NCBI RefSeq assembly: GCF_018998565.1
Contig: NZ_JAHNZO010000004.1
Coordinates: 248,001-312,000 of the forward strand
Direction of reading: 5' to 3'
Source: Paenibacillus oleatilyticus
GTDB taxonomy: Bacteria; Bacillota; Bacilli; Paenibacillales; NBRC-103111
Length of the DNA: 64,000 nt
Shown: positions 61,681 through 64,000 of the stretch, one piece after another
How the letters are laid out: each line of letters starts with the position of its first letter
How positions within the stretch are numbered: the stretch's first letter is position 1
The notes under the pieces: generated by a model
Told to the model about the DNA's origin: nothing
Seen by the model: the letters and a program-made list of their open reading frames with translations, nothing else
Databases searched by the model: none
Program-made: the position numbers and the translations under genes

Positions 61681-63456
61681 CTAGAATCCCTCCGCCTTCC
61701 GGTTGCCTGTAAATTTGGTCGTCGTGGCATGTCCCGCCTGCTGAACGCCGTCGGCACGGAATACTTTTTTCACCGTCATCCATAGGATTTTCGCATCCAG
61801 CATCAGCGACGGATGGTCGGTGTACCATACGTCCAGCGCGAATTTCTCTTCCCAGGAGATCGCGTTTCTTCCGTTCACCTGAGCCCAGCCGGTAATGCCC
61901 GGACGGACCCAATGCCGCTTCTGCTGCTCCTCCGTATATAACGGCAAATATTCCATCAGGAGCGGTCTTGGCCCGATCAGGCTCATATCTCCGCGCAGCA
62001 CGTTGAACAGCTGAGGCAGCTCGTCCATGCTTGTTTTGCGCAGCAGCTTGCCGAAGGTGGTCAGCCGTTCGGCGTCCGGCAGCAGTTCGCCCTTGCTGTC
62101 CTTGCGGTCGTTCATCGTGCGAAACTTGTACACGTGGAACGGCTTGCCGTGAAGCCCGGGACGCTGCTGCCGGAACAGCACCGGTGAGCCCAGATTCAAG
62201 CGGACCAGCAGCGCGACAAGGACGAACAATGGAGCGAACGCGATGACCGCTGTCAGAGCAGCGGTGAAATCGAGCACGCGCTTGATGCGCTGTACGGATT
62301 TTCGTTTACGAGCCGTTTTCTTCTGCTCGATCTCTCCGTACATGCGGTGCAGCCGAACAACGACTGCCTGCTCCGTAAATTCGCGCTCGATCACGCTGCG
62401 CGCTTCGCTGCCGAATTGCTTCAGCAGCTCGTCGCTTCCGAGCAGCTCGTGCAGAGCGTCGGCAAACGGCTCGGGCTGCTTATAAGGGACCAAGTATCCG
62501 GTCTCGTTATGCTTCACCAGCTCCCTTGTTCCGAGAACGTCGCTGCCTACCGCCGGCTTGGAGAAGGCCATCGCTTCCATCAGAAAGCGGGGAATTCCTT
62601 CCTTCTCGGAAGAGAGCACGACGATATCCGCCAGCTTGATCCAAGGATAAATATAGCTCTGATGCCCGATCAGCCTCACGTCCTCCTCGAGGCCCAGCTC
62701 CATGATCTTCCTTCGGATGTCCGCTTCGAGCGGACCTTTCCCGGCCAGGACGCAGCAGAAGTCATCCCCATGCTTGTCTTTTAACAGTCGAAGCGATTCC
62801 AGCAGAAAGGCGTGATCTTTTACCGGCTCCAGCCGGGCCGCCATCAGGATGATTTTCTTTCCTTCGGGAATAAGCGCCTCCTGCCGCACCCGGTCCAGCT
62901 CGGCCTGATTGATGCGGTAGCGGAACTCGTCCAGCCGGTTCAAGTCGACGCCGTTCCCCTCGTAGTAGACGGGCTTGCCCGGCGCCAGCTCCCGCAGCTT
63001 CTCCATGTCCTCGCGGTTTTGCGAGGAAAGCGCGTCGCAGAACAGCGCGCCCAGCCTCTCCAGGCTGCGGTAGATGAAGCTGGTCACCCATTTCTGTCCG
63101 TCGAAAAACGGCAGTCCGTGGCTCGTATGCAGGATCATCGGCGTCCGGGCCAGCCACCCGGCTACCCGGCCGATCAGTCCGGCCTTCGCCGTATGCGTAT
63201 GAACGATATCGAACCGCTCGCGACGAAGCAGCGAACGCATCTGAAGGATCGAACGCAGATCGTCCCAAACATGAATTTTCCGGTTCATCGGCACGAAATG
63301 GAGCTTCAGGCGGTATCGTTTCATGAACTCCTCGTCATAACCGTCGGGAGACGAAATCAGATGAACCTCATATTCCGCCTTCTGCAGCACCGCCATCTTG
63401 TCCGCCAAAATTTTATGGGAGATGGCGCTTGTGCAAATATGAGCTACCTTCTTCAT
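61681..63456 (-). CDS. GT4 glycosyltransferase fused to monotopic phosphoglycosyl transferase
   Basis: The 591-residue protein joins two enzymes. Residues 1-375 are a GT-B, GT4-type transferase: [30 protein letters not shown], and E-x7-E in [15 protein letters not shown]. Residues about 390-591 are a bacterial sugar transferase (WcaJ/EpsL type) with a re-entrant hydrophobic helix ([20 protein letters not shown]), FRQQRPG, YKFRTM, the catalytic Asp-Glu in [17 protein letters not shown] and IGPRPLL. The C-part would start a lipid-linked sugar and the N-part add the second one. It starts in an ATGA overlap with the epimerase gene. Confidence 0.9.
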   Translation of the reverse strand: MKKVAHICTSAISHKILADKMAVLQKAEYEVHLISSPDGYDEEFMKRYRLKLHFVPMNRKIHVWDDLRSILQMRSLLRRERFDIVHTHTAKAGLIGRVAGWLARTPMILHTSHGLPFFDGQKWVTSFIYRSLERLGALFCDALSSQNREDMEKLRELAPGKPVYYEGNGVDLNRLDEFRYRINQAELDRVRQEALIPEGKKIILMAARLEPVKDHAFLLESLRLLKDKHGDDFCCVLAGKGPLEADIRRKIMELGLEEDVRLIGHQSYIYPWIKLADIVVLSSEKEGIPRFLMEAMAFSKPAVGSDVLGTRELVKHNETGYLVPYKQPEPFADALHELLGSDELLKQFGSEARSVIEREFTEQAVVVRLHRMYGEIEQKKTARKRKSVQRIKRVLDFTAALTAVIAFAPLFVLVALLVRLNLGSPVLFRQQRPGLHGKPFHVYKFRTMNDRKDSKGELLPDAERLTTFGKLLRKTSMDELPQLFNVLRGDMSLIGPRPLLMEYLPLYTEEQQKRHWVRPGITGWAQVNGRNAISWEEKFALDVWYTDHPSLMLDAKILWMTVKKVFRADGVQQAGHATTTKFTGNRKAEGF

Positions 63457-64000
63457 ACGGTTACCTCTCGATAATATTGGCAGTACCAATTGGTAAATGC
63501 CTTAATTCCGGTCTCGATGCTAATCTTGGGCGTGAAGCCGACTTCGCGCGCCAGCTCGTCGATATCGGCATACGTCGCCTGCACGTCGCCGGGCTGCATC
63601 GGCTTGAATTCGATCACCGCCTCTTTGCCGAGACATTCCTCGATCGTATGAATGAACTTCATCAGAGGAATAGGCCGGTTGTTGCCGATATTATAAATTT
63701 TATAGGGCGCGTACGAGGAGGATGGGTCCGGCTCCATCCGGTTCCAGCTGTCGTTGTGCACCGGAGGACGGAACAGCAGGCGCACGATGCCTTGCACGAT
63801 ATCGTCGATGTAAGTGAAGTCGCGCATCATCTGGCCTTCGTTAAACACTTGGATCGGCTTGCCCTCCATAATCGCCTTGGTGAACGAGAAATACGCCATA
63901 TCCGGCCTGCCCCAAGGCCCGTACACCGTGAAGAAGCGCAAGCCCGTTGTCGGCAGCCCGTACAGATGGCTGTACGTATGGGCCATCAGCTCGTTCGCTT
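63453..64000 (-). CDS. NAD-dependent uronate 4-epimerase, C-terminal part
   Basis: The frame is open to the right edge, so the N-terminal part is missing. The visible 182 residues match UDP-glucuronate 4-epimerases (CapI/GAE type): [14 protein letters not shown] follows the catalytic Tyr-Lys region, then [45 protein letters not shown] and [14 protein letters not shown]. With galU and the UDP-glucose dehydrogenase it would yield UDP-galacturonate. The N-terminal NAD motif cannot be checked. Confidence 0.85.
   Translation of the reverse strand, partial: ANELMAHTYSHLYGLPTTGLRFFTVYGPWGRPDMAYFSFTKAIMEGKPIQVFNEGQMMRDFTYIDDIVQGIVRLLFRPPVHNDSWNRMEPDPSSSYAPYKIYNIGNNRPIPLMKFIHTIEECLGKEAVIEFKPMQPGDVQATYADIDELAREVGFTPKISIETGIKAFTNWYCQYYREVTV

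Overview
The window reads as a chromosomal segment of a GC-rich, spore-forming Firmicute, most likely a Paenibacillaceae member. The grounds are a Bacillus-type pur operon order, a GlpP/GlpK/GlpF glycerol module, S-layer-homology, 3D-domain, DUF3048 and SpoIIM-like proteins, ECF sigma factors, AGGAGG-type ribosome binding sites and c-di-AMP (ydaO-type) riboswitches. I saw no rRNA, tRNA, transposase, prophage or CRISPR array. The species call is inference only.

Layout. 1-14.5 kb: the end of an S-layer-homology protein, two glycosyltransferases, a NodB deacetylase, a YjgB-like lipoprotein, two ECF sigma/anti-sigma pairs, an OatA-like O-acyltransferase, a methyltransferase, a DUF3048 lipoprotein and a sporulation-type histidine kinase. 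14.5-16.3 kb: two divergent genes of unknown function, each behind its own promoter, c-di-AMP riboswitch and terminator. 16.3-23.3 kb: a ring-cleaving dioxygenase, the glp module with a GlpP-type attenuator, a P-loop kinase, trxA, an IDEAL-like protein and an Rrf2 regulator. 23.4-30.7 kb: an RDD/SpoIIM/DUF58/MoxR/DUF4350/DUF4129 membrane cluster. 30.8-35.1 kb: a complete Fur-box-flanked siderophore ABC importer. 35.4-50.1 kb: the purine operon purEKBCSQLFMN, then a stand-alone AICAR formyltransferase and an archaeal-type (PurO) IMP cyclohydrolase in place of bifunctional PurH, then purD. It is headed by a guanine riboswitch. 50.2-57 kb: a third c-di-AMP riboswitch before a 3D-domain wall protein, a FAD oxidoreductase, an ATPase and secreted repeat-rich proteins. 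57-64 kb: an exopolysaccharide operon read leftwards (uronate epimerase, a glycosyltransferase fused to a phosphoglycosyl transferase, PglD/PglE-like sugar enzymes, galU, UDP-glucose dehydrogenase, VanZ).

The most unusual signal is a family of four nested-palindrome elements (21303-21423, 37515-37625, 40638-40735, 47961-48076). Each has an outer and an inner stem whose sequences differ between copies yet stay complementary, joined by conserved linkers: a purine-rich 15-17 nt stretch, then CKCCTTTG on the 5' side, and CAASAGMG plus exactly 6 nt on the 3' side. Three of the four lie in gaps of the pur operon. This looks like a structured RNA or hairpin-type mobile repeat family that I do not recognise. 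Next in interest are the divergent c-di-AMP riboswitch pair and the split PurH/PurO arrangement.
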